Positions 21,383-33,228 of a stretch of DNA of 64,000 bases are shown here, piece by piece. The position numbers and the translations under genes were made by a program. How positions within the stretch are numbered: position 1 is the first letter of the stretch; each line of letters opens with the position of its first letter. The DNA is taken from NCBI GenBank assembly GCA_905221615.1, contig CAJNDT010000001.1:3945729-4009728 (forward strand), written 5' to 3'. This DNA comes from Symbiodinium sp. CCMP2592. Lineage: Eukaryota > Sar > Dinophyceae > Suessiales > Symbiodiniaceae. The notes under the pieces were generated by a model. It was not told the origin of the DNA. It did not search any database and worked only from the letters and a program-made list of their open reading frames with translations.

Positions 21383-21681
21383 GAGATGAGATGTCAAGAG
21401 CCTGCAGAGGGTATCCGTCTCCTGATTCGTGATTTTTCCCAGTCGAAGTGCGCCCCATTCGGGAGTTGCTGCTGAGTCCTCAACCCTTCTTTTGCAATCC
21501 CCACTATTCCATAATTCCATACATGCCCCAGACCCATATTCTAGTTATGAAGGCACCGAAACCACACCGAGCCTACTGTACAACTAGCGCGGTCCGAACC
21601 CCGGGGTGCCGACCTCGAAATTGCATGGACTCTGGACAGACGGCAATGTTATTTCCCGGATGCTCCTTGTCTAACTAAGTT

Positions 21682-22038
21682 TTACGTTATATCTTGGTCT
21701 AGCAGTCTTAGCATACGCCAAAACCTTTGTCGCAGCGCCGCGTCTCTGTCCTTGAGCTTCGTCAGCCCTGTGAAAACACGCCACTTTTGACTATTGGCGG
21801 CCAGCAAGGCTACAGACCTTCGGGGACTCGTGGCGAGGTAGCTGGCGGATTCGAGCTGTTGCATTTGCAGTTGGCTTTTGAAGGTCAAGACTTTCAGGAC
21901 TCGAAGTTGGTTGCAGGACAATGATAATTGTGCCGCTGGAAATTGCTCCAGTGTACAAAGTTGCTTGTTCTGGCTCTCAGAGGACTTTATGGATTTCAGG
22001 GTCTGGAAGTTTCGCAAGGCAAGCTTACGAGCGGTTTT
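21682..22038 (-). CDS. Possible exon, Leu/Gln/Lys-rich protein
   Basis: A minus-strand frame of about 118 codons runs from the upstream stop near 22039 to TAA at 21682. It starts only with TTG, so if real it is probably a 3' exon. The product is Gln/Leu/Lys/Arg-rich with helix-like stretches (QMQQLESASYLATS; RDAALRQRFWRMLRLLDQD), possibly coiled coil. I recognise no domain. Overlapping plus-strand frames also exist, and the length is not beyond chance. Confidence 0.2.
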   Translation of the reverse strand, partial: KTARKLALRNFQTLKSIKSSESQNKQLCTLEQFPAAQLSLSCNQLRVLKVLTFKSQLQMQQLESASYLATSPRRSVALLAANSQKWRVFTGLTKLKDRDAALRQRFWRMLRLLDQDIT

Positions 22039-22500
22039 TCACGTACGGGGTGTTTCATACAGGACTCGGCGCGCCGTCCTCGGGATCTGAGGGTTGCGTG
22101 GGTCTGCTTGCAGCTGATGTTTGTGGCAGGGCCCCAGACGGAGTTGCATGGTTGCCCACTGGAGAGTGTCCTGACACTTCTATCGGCATGCCAGAGAGTG
22201 CAGCAAATACGAAAATCCCAATGCCGCTGCTGCGGACTTCAACTTAGAGCAGTGTCGCGCAGTCCTGCTGTGCTGTGACATTGCTCCCACCACGTCTCCC
22301 GTCCGGCTCCGTAACACACCTGAACCTGTAAGGAGGCAAAACCCAAAAACCAACAATCTACAGGTCGTGCTCTTTTCTGGCAACCCTATGCTCCTATGTG
22401 CGCATGTTTGGCAGGTATCCCGCCGCTACCCGCTGGGGCGCCCGTGCAGCTTCCATGCAAATAAACTCAAAGCCAAAGCAGCGGCATGAAACAGTAGTCA

Positions 22501-22740
22501 GCAGTCGCGGTCGTCTTCGTCTTCTTCGTCGTTGTCATAGACATAGATAGTAGAAGCAGCAGTCGTCGTAGTAGTAGTGGTGGTAATAGCAGTAACAACG
22601 ACAGTAAGTGTAACAGTGAAAGCAAAAGTAAAAGAACTCCGGTAAAAGCAGAAAAGTATTTTACACAGAGTAGAAGAAGTGAGAGTCAAAGTAAAAGTTG
22701 AAGGAGCAGCAGTCGCAGTCGTAGCTCAGCAGCAGTCGTA
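22501..22740. repeat. Imperfect trinucleotide block (GTC/GTA/GCA)n and AAAGTA
   Basis: GTCGTCTTCGTC at the left, then AGTAGTAGTGG, then AAAAGTAAAAG repeats, then AGCAGTCGCAG. About 240 bp of drifted trinucleotide and hexanucleotide repeats. Confidence 0.75.
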
Positions 22741-23144
22741 GTTGGAGGCGTAACAACATGCAGAGTGTACTCCCTGTACTGTAATGTCATAGCACGTGAC
22801 AATGTGCAAGTATGGGAACCCCCAGGTTCAAGTGTGCATGGAGGGCTGCTTCACAACCTTCGTGGGTTAATGGGGTCCCACAGTCGACGCATTATACCTG
22901 GTTAATCTTCGCAAGGGTAGCTGCTACCTCTTCAATCCTTTCGTGTTTTCGTGACTCGGTCCTAGGTGTGATGGCAAGTCGGTTGTAAAAATGTCTCGAA
23001 AACTTTGCATAACTTTGCCTTGCCAACTCTTACCGCTAACTGGCGTCATGGCAAGTTTCCGATGTTCTGTTCTGACACGTCAGTAGACTGCCGAAACCGA
23101 TGGCAACTCAGACCCGTGGTAGTTCACAACGGAAAATCACGCTA
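22741..23144. other. No recognisable gene
   Basis: Mixed sequence without repeats or coding signal that I can see. Confidence 0.5.
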
Positions 23145-23227
23145 ATATAGGGAGCCAAAATAAATACTTATATACGTATAGTATAGTGGGCCCCAAAACT
23201 CTATTCTAGTCACTCAGGCTCCTATAT
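23145..23227. mobile_element. Short foldback element, family C, copy 4
   Basis: About 83 bp. TATAGGGAGCCAAAATAAATA at the left; GGGCCCCAAAACTCTATTCTAG...GGCTCCTATA at the right. Confidence 0.7.
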
Positions 23228-23340
23228 GAAGCCTTCCAGCCTCTTTTCAACACAACGCGGAGCAAGAAGCCCAGGTTTGCGCCACCGGCCACGACGGCGT
23301 TTCCAGCACCGGCACCGGCCGCCAAGCGAGAGGTTTAATC

Positions 23341-23434
23341 TAGGGGCCTTGATAATTAGAATAGGGTTTTGGGGCACATTATACCATAAGCATAGCAAGG
23401 AGCCCAAAAAATAATATAGGTAATTACTCCCTAT
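23341..23434. mobile_element. Short foldback element, family C, copy 5
   Basis: About 94 bp. TAGGGGCCTTGATAATTAGA at the left; TAGGTAATTACTCCCTA at the right. It lies 113 bp after copy 4. On the minus strand its left end reads GGCCCCTAG, an acceptor-like AG. A minus-strand frame (23222-23539) remains open across the element and its flanks. Confidence 0.75.
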
Positions 23435-25151
23435 TTTCAGGTTGATATCAGGAAAGAATTTTGCTGTTGCTCGTAGGTTCGATGTTGTCTTGTCGTCGTT
23501 CTGTCGATGATCGCGTTGTCTTGTCGTCCTGAACCACATGTTATTCTGGCCGTCCTTGCCGCTGGCATGCCGATTTGACTTTGTTTCTGGGAGTGAAGGG
23601 CAACCCTAATACGATATTATTATCAGCCGTGCCTCCGCATGACTTGTGAGTTCTTGTCGACCCAGGTTTGTTTTAGCTGTTCCCCATGCCGTAGCAGCAC
23701 ATGCATACTTACAGAGCGCCCTGCTCCCGACGATTCAAGCTTGAACGCTAGCTGCTAAACCCGTGCTCTTAGCCCCGCGACCACTCAACAAGCCTAAACT
23801 GCCCTATGCCGGAAGCACCCTAAAACCCTAAAGCACTAAAACCCGGAAACACTAAACCCCCGCAAACCCAAAGCCTTAAAGCCATGAAGCTCTAAAGCCT
23901 AAAGCCCTAAAACCTTAAAGCGAGCATCTCTAGACTCAGGTTGTTGCTCCAGGATTCGGCATTCTGAACTCCTGGCCTTGCCTCTGCAAGCAATTAGGTG
24001 CACGGCAAACATGGCCGAGTGCTGGCTGAGTAGATCGCGTCATGGGAAGCCGGGGGACACCTCCGCTAGATGAAGAAACGGATTAAGACTTACGGCCATG
24101 GAGTATCGGGTTGTGGCTCCGATAGTTAACGCTTGGAGTGCCTGACATTTTGACCGTAGCCTTCGGAAGAGGGCTGGAGCCTGGAACCACGGGTTTAGGT
24201 TGAAGACGGCAGAAGCGATCCTCAACATGCGTTGCAGCAGGTAGCTCACTCGGTTTACTTCAGAATGTAGATTACAGAGTTACGAGTTACAGAGACTCAC
24301 ACGTCCGGCATGCAGCTCCTCCTGCCGTGGCTTGCACCATTCGGTAAGTCTTGCCGGGGAGCTCTTACCTAGGCTTTGTGTGATCGAGAAGTGGCTACGC
24401 ATAGTTTCGGGTCCTGGCGCACTCTCCTGGCTTCCCCTGATTATGAATTCTTGTGTCCTCTTGACTGATCAAGCTCACTTTGAGTCTCGCCAGACTCACT
24501 ACAGCTTCAAGGTTCTGTGAGGGAAAGTGGCACTAGAATCACTAGCACCTCCTGATCCTCTCAGACAGCAAGAGTAAAGCTCTCCACCAAGACGTCCAAG
24601 TGCAACCCTACAGGGATCAGGATCAAGGCGGAAATTCCTAATCCTATTTTTGAATCCTCGAATCTGCAGTTGGATCACTCGCCAACGAAATCAAGCATCT
24701 CATTGGATCTAGTCACGAAACTGGGCAAAGTCGAAGGAATTGCTCATGTTGCACGTTTCCATTTCTTGGCCGGCTTTCCCTCTACCGTGCGTTCATTCGC
24801 TTGGGTTTGGCTGGGCGCCAATCAGTTTCCTTAGGGCACGCCACGATAATCAATGCCCAAACCTCCGACCGCCACGATGAGCAGTCGAGGCAAAAGCGCG
24901 CGTCCTGCACGTTGCGTTGCACTAGCCCAGCACCTTGCGGCCTGCAATCCAAGTGTTTCGAGAGAAAATCCATCCGATGCAAAAAACCCGATGCCTAAAC
25001 CTCTGCCAAACTTCGCACCCCTGATTATACCCCGTTATGTGAAACCTCAGAAGCGCAAAGCTTGCAAAGCGAAATACTATGAACGATTCGTTTAGGGTTG
25101 TCACTTGACCCCAATTGGGAGGTCGCACTTGCTATTGCCAGCGACAGCCCC
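23435..25151. other. No recognisable gene; degenerate telomere-like motifs
   Basis: Drifted CCCTAAAGCC repeats at 23815-23920. The rest is mixed sequence with overlapping short ORFs. Confidence 0.5.
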
Positions 25152-25169
25152 TTACACACATACGTACAT

Positions 25170-25213
<44 letters not shown>

Positions 25214-25241
25214 TTGTTTAAATACTTATACACACATAGTA

Positions 25242-25320
<79 letters not shown>

Positions 25321-25345
25321 CATATGTATATACATATATGTGTGT
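25152..25345. repeat. Long (TA)n microsatellite with CACATA variants
   Basis: About 190 bp of TA repeats, interrupted by TGTTTGTTTAAATACTTATACACACATAG at about 25210-25240. Confidence 0.95.
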
Positions 25346-26461
25346 TTGGTATGTATCGGGCATAATCCTCCCTGCTAGATGCCAGCCAACTCGCCGTTTG
25401 AACAGATCGGGAACTCGAATCGATGAAGGAAGTTAGAATCATGTCTACAACGGGACCGAGTGGTTGACTGCGCCGAGCCAGATGCAGGCGCCGGAGACGT
25501 GGCGAGGCTCAGCAGCTCTAGCACCAGGCAGAACCTTTTTGTTGAGGGGGGCGGGTGGAGGGTTGGGTTTCGGATCCTCTCGTGAGAAAATCACTCCTTG
25601 ATTGGACACGCCAGGGATCCTTAAGCACTGGATGGCGAGATGTAGCAGGCAATGAATCATTTCGAGGTGCTCGAGATGCAGTGACATGTCATGAGACTGA
25701 GATGAACGGACACAGCACTCCCAACTAGCTCAGAGCATCAATATGAAAGCCGGCTCATATGTTATATGCAGCATGTATGATGTTGCGTGTTTGAGATACC
25801 GATTCTTCTGTCTTGCTTTCTCAAATGTGCCTGCCCGTCTGCCGATGCCACCGCGTCCCTTCTGTACATGTCTACTGCATGCCCGTGCATCTTCACGAAC
25901 ATATACATGATGCGTGCATATGAACATGCACATACCTTGAGTGCTGCCCCCACTAGCCCTGTTCGAGACCATACTGTATGATATGGGGAGCAGTACTCAA
26001 CACATACATCTATTGAGTGCTGGCATTCATGCATACTCTACCTATATCACATGTTGTCATGGTTTCTACATGTAAGTCAAGATTCATCATGCACCATGCA
26101 TGGCTATGTACGGTTCTTCTACTGCAAGTGCATTGATGCATAAAGTGCATGTCAACGAAGTCTTCAGTAAGACGAGCACAGCAGAGGAAACACCCTTCGA
26201 AATTGCGACTCAGCTCTGCAAACTAAGAGTTGGGGACTCATACAGTGCAAGCGAGCGTTTCAGACGTCGGGTTTAATCATTTCTGGTCTTCAGACTCAGC
26301 CATGAGGACACCGCATAGTGGCATAGTGTTTCCGCATCTCCACTCCCTGAGAAAAGTGCCGCATGCATGCGTATATTACATCCCCCTTCCTCCAACCCTC
26401 TTCTGTGTTTGGGGGCTTCAGAGTCGCTCGGGTTGGTGCTGGGGCACAAGCTCGACATACA
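25346..26461. other. No recognisable gene
   Basis: Mixed sequence with frequent GCATGCA/ACATGCA motifs at 25850-26150. No coding signal beyond chance. Confidence 0.5.
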
Positions 26462-26579
26462 CATGGGAGTTTCCGAAAATACCTACCCCAATATCGTATA
26501 ACATCGTGCCCTACATGGTAGATCTTTCTTGTAAGGACCCCAAAACAAGGTACCCCAAATTTTCCGAAGACTCCCATAT
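26462..26579. mobile_element. Short foldback element, family A, copy 4
   Basis: 118 bp. CATGGGAGTTTCCGAAAAT at the left and TTTTCCGAAGACTCCCATATG at the right. The core is diverged (ATCGTATAACATCGTGCCCT), but AAGGACCCCAAAACAAGGTACCCC is conserved. Confidence 0.75.
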
Positions 26580-27577
26580 GAAGAACGGAAATTTCAACCC
26601 GGCCCTGGGTACATGGCACTTCTAGTCCCAAAGGGCAAAGGGTTTTTTATGGGAACGCACGTGCACTGTGCCAGTTCTTTTTGTTTTTTTTGTGGTGGGG
26701 GGGGCTCGCAAGTTGGGAGCTGGCAGGTATATAGCCTCCGTAACATGTACATCATATACGTCATATTATATATATATATATATATCGGTTCATGCCAGAG
26801 GCCCGCACGTCCCAATTCAGAAGCATTGAGTCCAATCTACTCAAGTTCTTGTCGCCCGTCACGTGCTAGGCATGTCAGAAAACCTGACGAATCGATCAAT
26901 GAAAACCGAAATGCCGCTTTGGGAATAGGAGAACAGAGTGCTGGATGCCTCGCAGGTGGATGCAGCACTCCTTGCAGCCTCCCGGTGCCTTCCCCTGTGC
27001 CTTGAAGCAAGCAAGTTCTTCTTGCTGGGAGAACTCATGCGGAGTGTGAGGCACTTGAGCCATGCGGACTAAAGACGTAAGCCTCTGGAGCGGACCGTGT
27101 ATGATATCGTAGAGTTTCTCACACTGTAGACGACGGTCTCTACACCACAGAGTGATTGAAGTGTAAGGGCAACAGAAGTCTCCTAGACAGAGACCATGGT
27201 GTTAGGTGATGATGGCAGGCCCCATGATAAACGTTTCAGGCACAGAAGGCTGAAGAGCTTGGCGTTGGGTTCAGGAATCTTTCCCGTCCGAGTTCATAGT
27301 ACTCCCAGGTTCATTTTCTCACATAGAAGGTTCCAGTCTCGCGCAAGTGGCAGGCATGCTTCCTGCCACTCAATTAGTTTCAGGTTCCGCGAGGCTCAGC
27401 ACAAATCATGGTGTGTTCGATGTTTTATCTTTCCTTTCTGTTGTCATGAAACTTAGCACTGTGATCCTGCGCGACTCCTCCTCCCACGATCGCCAAGGCT
27501 TTCGCCAGAGGCCCGTCCTGTTGCAGCCACGAGCAGCTTCGGCACGTATAGCCGTATAGCCAAGCCATCTCGAGTAG
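26580..27577. other. No recognisable gene
   Basis: A short G run at 26695-26704, a TA run at 26766-26786, and mixed sequence. An 86-codon ATG frame (27196-27456, +) has no recognised domain. Confidence 0.5.
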
Positions 27578-27668
27578 TATAGGGGCTTGGTTAATTACCT
27601 AGACTATTTTGGGGATTTCTTATTGTGGTGGGCCCCAAAACCTCATTCAAATTATCAAGTCCCCTATA
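27578..27668. mobile_element. Short foldback element, family C, copy 6
   Basis: 91 bp with clean TATAGGGGCTT and AAGTCCCCTATA ends and a GTGGGCCCCAAAACCTCATTC inner block. The best-preserved C copy. Confidence 0.8.
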
Positions 27669-27772
27669 TCGACCTCAAATATTGCAAATGCCAAGAGCCA
27701 CGAAGTCCTGGCCGATGCAAAGATGTGCCAGCACTCGGGGTATAATCAGCACGGAGCGGCTCTGACTACCAT

Positions 27773-27884
27773 GCTACTACTAGTACTACTTCTTCTTCTA
27801 CTACTGCTGCTGCTACTACTACTACTGCGAGTGCGAGTGCGAGTTCTTCTTCTTCTTCTTCTACTACTACTACTACTACTACAA

Positions 27885-27972
<88 letters not shown>

Positions 27973-28092
27973 CTACTACTACCTACTACTACTACCACCA
28001 CCACCACGACTACTACTACTACTACTACCACCACTACAACTACTGTTGCTGCTGTTACTACGACGATGAAGACACGACTACGACGACGACTG
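27773..28092. repeat. Trinucleotide microsatellite (CTA)n, about 320 bp
   Basis: CTACTACTA with CTTCTT, GAGTGC and CACCAC interruptions; the purest part is about 27885-27970. Poly-Thr, poly-Ser and poly-Leu ORFs on both strands are artefacts. Confidence 0.95.
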
Positions 28093-29857
28093 ATACTTCT
28101 ATCTGGCCCCCTGCTACTAGTTGAAATAGCAGCAGCCGCACAAGTCTTTCTGCTCTGTGAGCACGGTGCCGATACCACCGCCACCACTGCATGGGGCCAG
28201 TTATGACGATGGCGAGTGTTGCCACTTGTATTCGCTAGTCTTCGTCAACTGTTACCATCGTTGCACGCATCAGGACCATGACCACGATTTGTGGCGGTTG
28301 GGTCTCAGGGTCATTTCGTCTACGTTGCCTCGTCATCAAGACCCCCAGTTCAGGCGGACTCTTGTCTTTCCTGGAGTGGAATGTTTTCGCTAGGCGGAAG
28401 AGCTTCGACGGGCGCTCCGCCGGGAGCTTGTCGTGAGTGGTCCTGTAGCTTCTACTGATGTGGCTGGCTCTCGACCGATGCAATTTGCTGTGGGATCTTG
28501 TTCGCTGCTGTGTACCGTACAGGTACTGGTGCCAAATAGCAGTAGTATAAGGTAGCGCGTGCACATGTTTTCGTTCAGCAGTAAACGTGCACTTGGGATT
28601 GCTGGTAGCAAACCTGCCCCTGGCTAGTAGGCAACAGGCAGCAAGGAGACACCTGTGTTTTCATGTTTGCACTGATAATGCCCTCCTTCAGATATTTCCG
28701 TAGCCTAAGCTGAACCCGAAAGTTTTCTTTGGACAGCCGTTCTTCACTCGCTGTCAAATGTCAAGACGAAAAGTAATTCTGGAATTCACATGTACTTTCG
28801 AAACTAAGGCGCCTTTGAATCGTGCCCTGCATATCGCAGCCTTACGTTAAAGATCCGCGTTACAATGAGCCCCATCGGGAAACTCCTGGTGTTGAGACTC
28901 GCTCAAACAGTCGCCTACTGACCCATTCCCGGCATCCTGCTAGCTGTTTCACCGACTCGAAACTCTGCCTGCGAAGATCGCGGCGGAGATGGTTCGCCTA
29001 AGGGCTTCAAGTATCTCGCTATCAGGCCAGGTCTTGTGAAGCTCATGTCGGGGGTTGGTTTTGGAAGGTTTGGGGATTGATGGTGCAACTGAAGGCTGAC
29101 AAGTCGGCAGAGCGTTTAGGATTGACTGTACCCTCAAGCGAAGTACGTGCGACCTGGCAGATCAGCCGGTACATACAGCCTGCAGCTCGCCCTCAGAGAA
29201 AAGGTTCCGTAAGCCTCTAAGAAATTTCAACCTCAAGCTCAAGCTCCGGGTCTCGGTCCCATGGAAGCGAAAGCGCTGCCTCGGCACAGTGCCAGCAGCC
29301 TGCGAATTTCGCAGTGGTCCAAGGCCACGGCACGGCAAGAAGGGGTTTGCTGTCAAGGTTGGGGCCAGGTCATAGCTTGCTCCGCCAATGGCGCTCCTGA
29401 ATGCCAACACTTGTAATGTTCAGGCCATTCCTTCAAAGAGAGTTTCGAGATCTCAGGTTCGCCGTCGTCGGGTGTGTAGGTATGCAGTGTCGTGTCTTCT
29501 GCACGTGGAGGGAGGAGATGCGCCTAGCGAGTCACACAAACACACACCCACACACACACGGTGTAGGGCTTACAGGTTTCGGGATTAGCTGTTTTGCTTG
29601 CAGCCAGGTTAACGACTCGCCTGAGAAGGGAGCCTCGGCGCTGGACTTGACACTGCAAGATGTCTCAGCTTAGTATGACGATGATGCTACCGGAATGCTT
29701 CACAAAAGTGCGCTATGTTTGGTGGAAGGGGGCTGTTATTGTTATGAAAGTCCTTATAATGCACAGCATTCCGGGTCATTCGGAGTTGTACATCGAGACG
29801 CGTAGACCGACAACTTATTGGTGATTGTGCTTTCGCGATCGCGCGTGCAGGCCGCAG
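28093..29857. other. No recognisable gene
   Basis: Mixed sequence with a CA patch at 29535-29562. ORFs of 60-110 codons on both strands carry no recognised family. Confidence 0.5.
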
Positions 29858-29966
29858 TATAGGAGTTTCCGAAAATAGGGGACCCTAGTATAGTACCCTA
29901 AATAGTAGGACCCTTATTGTAAGAACCCCAAAGTAAGGTACCCCTAATTTTCGGAAATCCCCATAT
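29858..29966. mobile_element. Short foldback element, family A, copy 5
   Basis: About 109 bp. TATAGGAGTTTCCGAAAATA at the left and TTTTCGGAAATCCCCATATA at the right, with GGACCC...AAGGTACCCC core blocks. Confidence 0.8.
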
Positions 29967-31871
29967 AGTGTCAAGGCTCACGGCTCGTTCCAGTCATTGT
30001 CGTATTGTGAGCGCCACGACCGTATGAGGTTCAAGGCAATATGCACAAGTTCTCGATTGAATTGTATGACACAAACACCTGACTACGGAAGCTTCATGAT
30101 GCAGGCATTTAACATATTCCCTGAGGCTGACAGTCGTAAACCCTGTCCCTAGCGCTCCAAGCCTGGGAGTCATGAGCCCTAAACCGTGGAAACGTTACGA
30201 GTTGCGACAAGGGTTTTAGGGTAGCCCCACAAGCAGCCCGCATGCTGTGCCAGGGCCTTAAAAACTCCACCTTTCTCGGCTTAAGCAAGCCCCTTTCGCT
30301 CCAAGCCCGCTTAGGCAGGTGCTGACGTTACTCAGTTGGGTGTTCCGGGTTCCGATGTGTCACCTGCCCCCACTCTCGTCTGCATGCTCTACGAAGAGCG
30401 CTCCTTGACTGTTAACTAGTTTTACAAGCTTCATCTGTGTCCCATGATGTGCCCAGGCGGAGATGCCCATCCGAAGTTGAATGAGCCCCGTGCCGGCACC
30501 GAATGCAGGGGTACAAGGCGACATTGAAGACATGCTGCAGCTATATAGCATCACTTCCTATCTGAAACATTGAGGAGACAGCCTGAGTAAGGCACGACGA
30601 CCACGATGCAGACGGCGACGACGAATGATTCTGTACTGACTATACTATACTGCTACTGCTTTACGGGATTGTCGTGTAATAAGCAGAAAGAACTCGAAAT
30701 GTATGCGTCTGCTGATGGCTCTACGTATGACGAAGAACTCTTGTGCGTCGGGCTCGTGGTTGCTGTAGCAGCGCTATTAGCTAGAATGTCGAAGCCACGT
30801 GTATTGCTGTTGACAAAGCCGTTGAGCCTGTACCTTGACTGATGCCATCTAGAGGTGACCTTCAACAGATCACGGAGTGGAGCACCGATTTTTCATCCAC
30901 TTTGTACAGCCAAGGCATGCGAGGGTGTTGTGGCCGAATTTGCTCGGCAACGAGAAACACTCCAGCAAGGCACCACCGGGGATTCCAGACCAGTCCCGGA
31001 GACAAAGGATAATGCTCAAGTTCTGTGCAGGCTCTACCCTAAACCCTATACAACCCAGATCCCAAAACTAAACCCTAAACTCCAGCCCTAAACCCTGGCC
31101 CCTAGCTGACAGCTGAAGCTCAAAACGATCGCTGTTTTCAGGCGTCCTTCTGAAAGTTTGCCTTGACAAGTCTCCTCAGAGATCATTATGACAGTTATGA
31201 TCAGAACAATGAGAATTGTGATCATAATCTTGATCTTACTTAAGCACCATGCCATAGTATTGTAATTAACATATGCATCATAACCCTAAACACCATGACA
31301 GCCAAAGTGGTGAACGAGGTAATGCCCATAATCTTAATGGTGAGAGTAGCAGCTTCGTTGTTGTCGCTTCGCCGCAGGCCCGCGCAAAGACACGCGGCAA
31401 GGCTCGCTGCAGATCGCTGCCCCGATCCCTGACTTGGATTCCTATACTAACTTACTAACATTCAAAGCAGGCAAGGCCACATGCCTCGCATCTGTAAGGA
31501 AAGGGGCTTCGGTTCTGAGTATGTTGCGCTGAGTTGTTGCGAAGCCGGGTTGAGTGTCTGCGCATCGAGTTGCAGCATGCGTCGAGTCCATATGGGCTTT
31601 GGCAGTTGGGTCTCCAGCGTTTCGGGAGTGGCAGTTACTTTGATGCTTATGTGCCGTGGTTTAGGGATCAGACTTCAGGTTGGAGAGTCTAATATGCTTC
31701 AGGATCCCCCAGCACTTTTGGCAGGCACTAATACTAAACAACGATCCAAAACCCCGATACATCACAAGTTTCCAAAGTGAAGCACCGAGGACCCACGTCA
31801 GCACCGAACTGCACAGCATGGCGAGCTGCAGAGGACTTCGTCGACTTTGCGCTTTGTTCATTGCTACGACT
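29967..31871. other. No convincing gene; one weak small-ORF signal
   Basis: A 78-codon ATG frame at 30606-30842 (+) contains a hydrophobic stretch (LCVGLVVAVAALLA) that could span a membrane, but a 70-codon frame opposes it. A CCCTAAACC patch lies at 31035-31095, and ATGATCAGAACAATGAGAAT is part of a weak palindrome near 31197-31227. Confidence 0.45.
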
Positions 31872-31972
31872 ATACCCTAAGGCCCCATACTGTAGTAGTT
31901 CCTATTTGGGATTACCTTATAGGATTCTAAATATGTAGCACCAACAGGAATTACCATGAGGCGTTAGGGTAT
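31872..31972. mobile_element. Short foldback element, family B, copy 1
   Basis: About 101 bp. TACCCTAAGGCCCCATACTG...TAGTTCC at the left and AGGAATTACCATGAGGCGTTAGGGTA at the right. The outermost bases, CCCTAA, match the telomere-type unit. Confidence 0.75.
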
Positions 31973-32497
31973 TGTTCTGAGTTTGGACTGTACGGTGTCT
32001 ACAAAGCTCCTGCTCATCCTTCTCCTGTTGCTACTGCTGCGGCTACTGCTACTACCACGGAGAGGAGCGGGAGCGGGGGACGACCACTACTGCTGTTGAT
32101 CACAGAAGTCGTGCATGACTTCGAGACAACCCAACATGTCCCGCCCCACACCCCAGAATTTCAATGTTGATGTCAGAAATCACAGGATGGCTCATGCAGG
32201 ATTTATGTGATTTGTGCGGTCCTGTTGGTGCATGTCGCCTTCGGCTGTATTAAAACTCACGAGTGGTACGAACTCATGCAGATCTATATCATCCACCGTA
32301 GTACTAGTACCATTGTCAATAATCGCACTGCTACTTCCACAAGCGCTGCTACCTTGCTCTTAGAACTTTGGACTTTGTACATGTTTTTTCATGAAAGCCA
32401 TACCTTGCTTTTAGAATTTTGGAAATGCTTCTGCTGCTATCACGGCAATCAGCATTGCACCAGAGCCGACTCTTGAACTGCACTTCGCATGCAAGCC
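31973..32497. other. No recognisable gene
   Basis: A TGCTACTGCTGCGGCTACTGC patch near 32030, then mixed AT-rich sequence. Confidence 0.5.
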
Positions 32498-32608
32498 GTA
32501 TGGCAGTTTCCGAAAATTAGGGGTACCTTATTTGGAGGTCCTTACAATAATGATCCTACTATTTACGGTGCTATATTAGGGTCCCCTATTTTCGGAAACT
32601 CCCGTATA
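32498..32608. mobile_element. Short foldback element, family A, copy 6
   Basis: 111 bp, close to the family consensus: TATGGCAGTTTCCGAAAATT left, TTTTCGGAAACTCCCGTATA right. One frame is open right through the element and encodes GPYNNDPTIYGAILGSPIFG, which explains how it can enter predicted proteins. Confidence 0.85.
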
Positions 32609-33119
32609 AGACATGAAGCCTTCTCAAGTCTGTTGAACGACTGCGTATTGGGCACGGCTGTGTCTACGGATGGCTAGGAGAAGTCGACGTGCGATTCCTA
32701 ATTCGCACCATGGCTTCACTCATGTCCCTAGCTAAACCCTGAACCTCTGTATACAGGCCAGAATCCTAAACCCCAGACCCTAGCTGACCCCTGAGGAAGA
32801 GGCCGATATCGCGACCAGCCGGGATCTTCCGCAGAGAGGAGGCGCCCTTGACTACACTCCTCTGGTCAAATCTGGAAGTTATCCGCAGTACCCCTTATTG
32901 GGGATTTTTTCTCATAACCGTTTCATCTAAATGGCGTCGTTTCCCGAATTACAACTCTCCGAGGATTCCAACATTATGCGTCTCCATTTGGTTTTCTTTG
33001 GGGAGGGGGGTCCCCATACATCCGGGATTTGAGCATTTGGGGTTTAGAGTGCTGTCCAACAATGTTTAGCAACTTCCATTTCAGACGAAGGTAGGCTTGC
33101 GGCAAGACGAGTTGAGGCA
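32609..33119. other. No recognisable gene
   Basis: Mixed sequence. I see no coding signal or repeat. Confidence 0.5.
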
Positions 33120-33228
33120 AGTACGGGTTGAGTTCAAAAGTAGGGGTACCTCGATTCGGAGTCCATTGTACAAGGACTCTGCGATTGAGAGGGCGGGGGA
33201 GTTCCCTATTCATCAACCTCCCGTATGA
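33120..33228. mobile_element. Short foldback element, family A, copy 7, diverged
   Basis: TACGGGTTGAGTTCAAAAGT at the left and CCTCCCGTATGAG at the right keep the end pattern. AGGGGTACCT and GTCCATTGTACAAGGACTCT are the core remnants. Clearly older than copies 3 and 6. Confidence 0.55.

Noticed and set aside
27609-28187. Thr/Tyr-rich and Ser-rich ORFs
   Set aside because: Produced by the (CTA)n microsatellite at 27773-28092.
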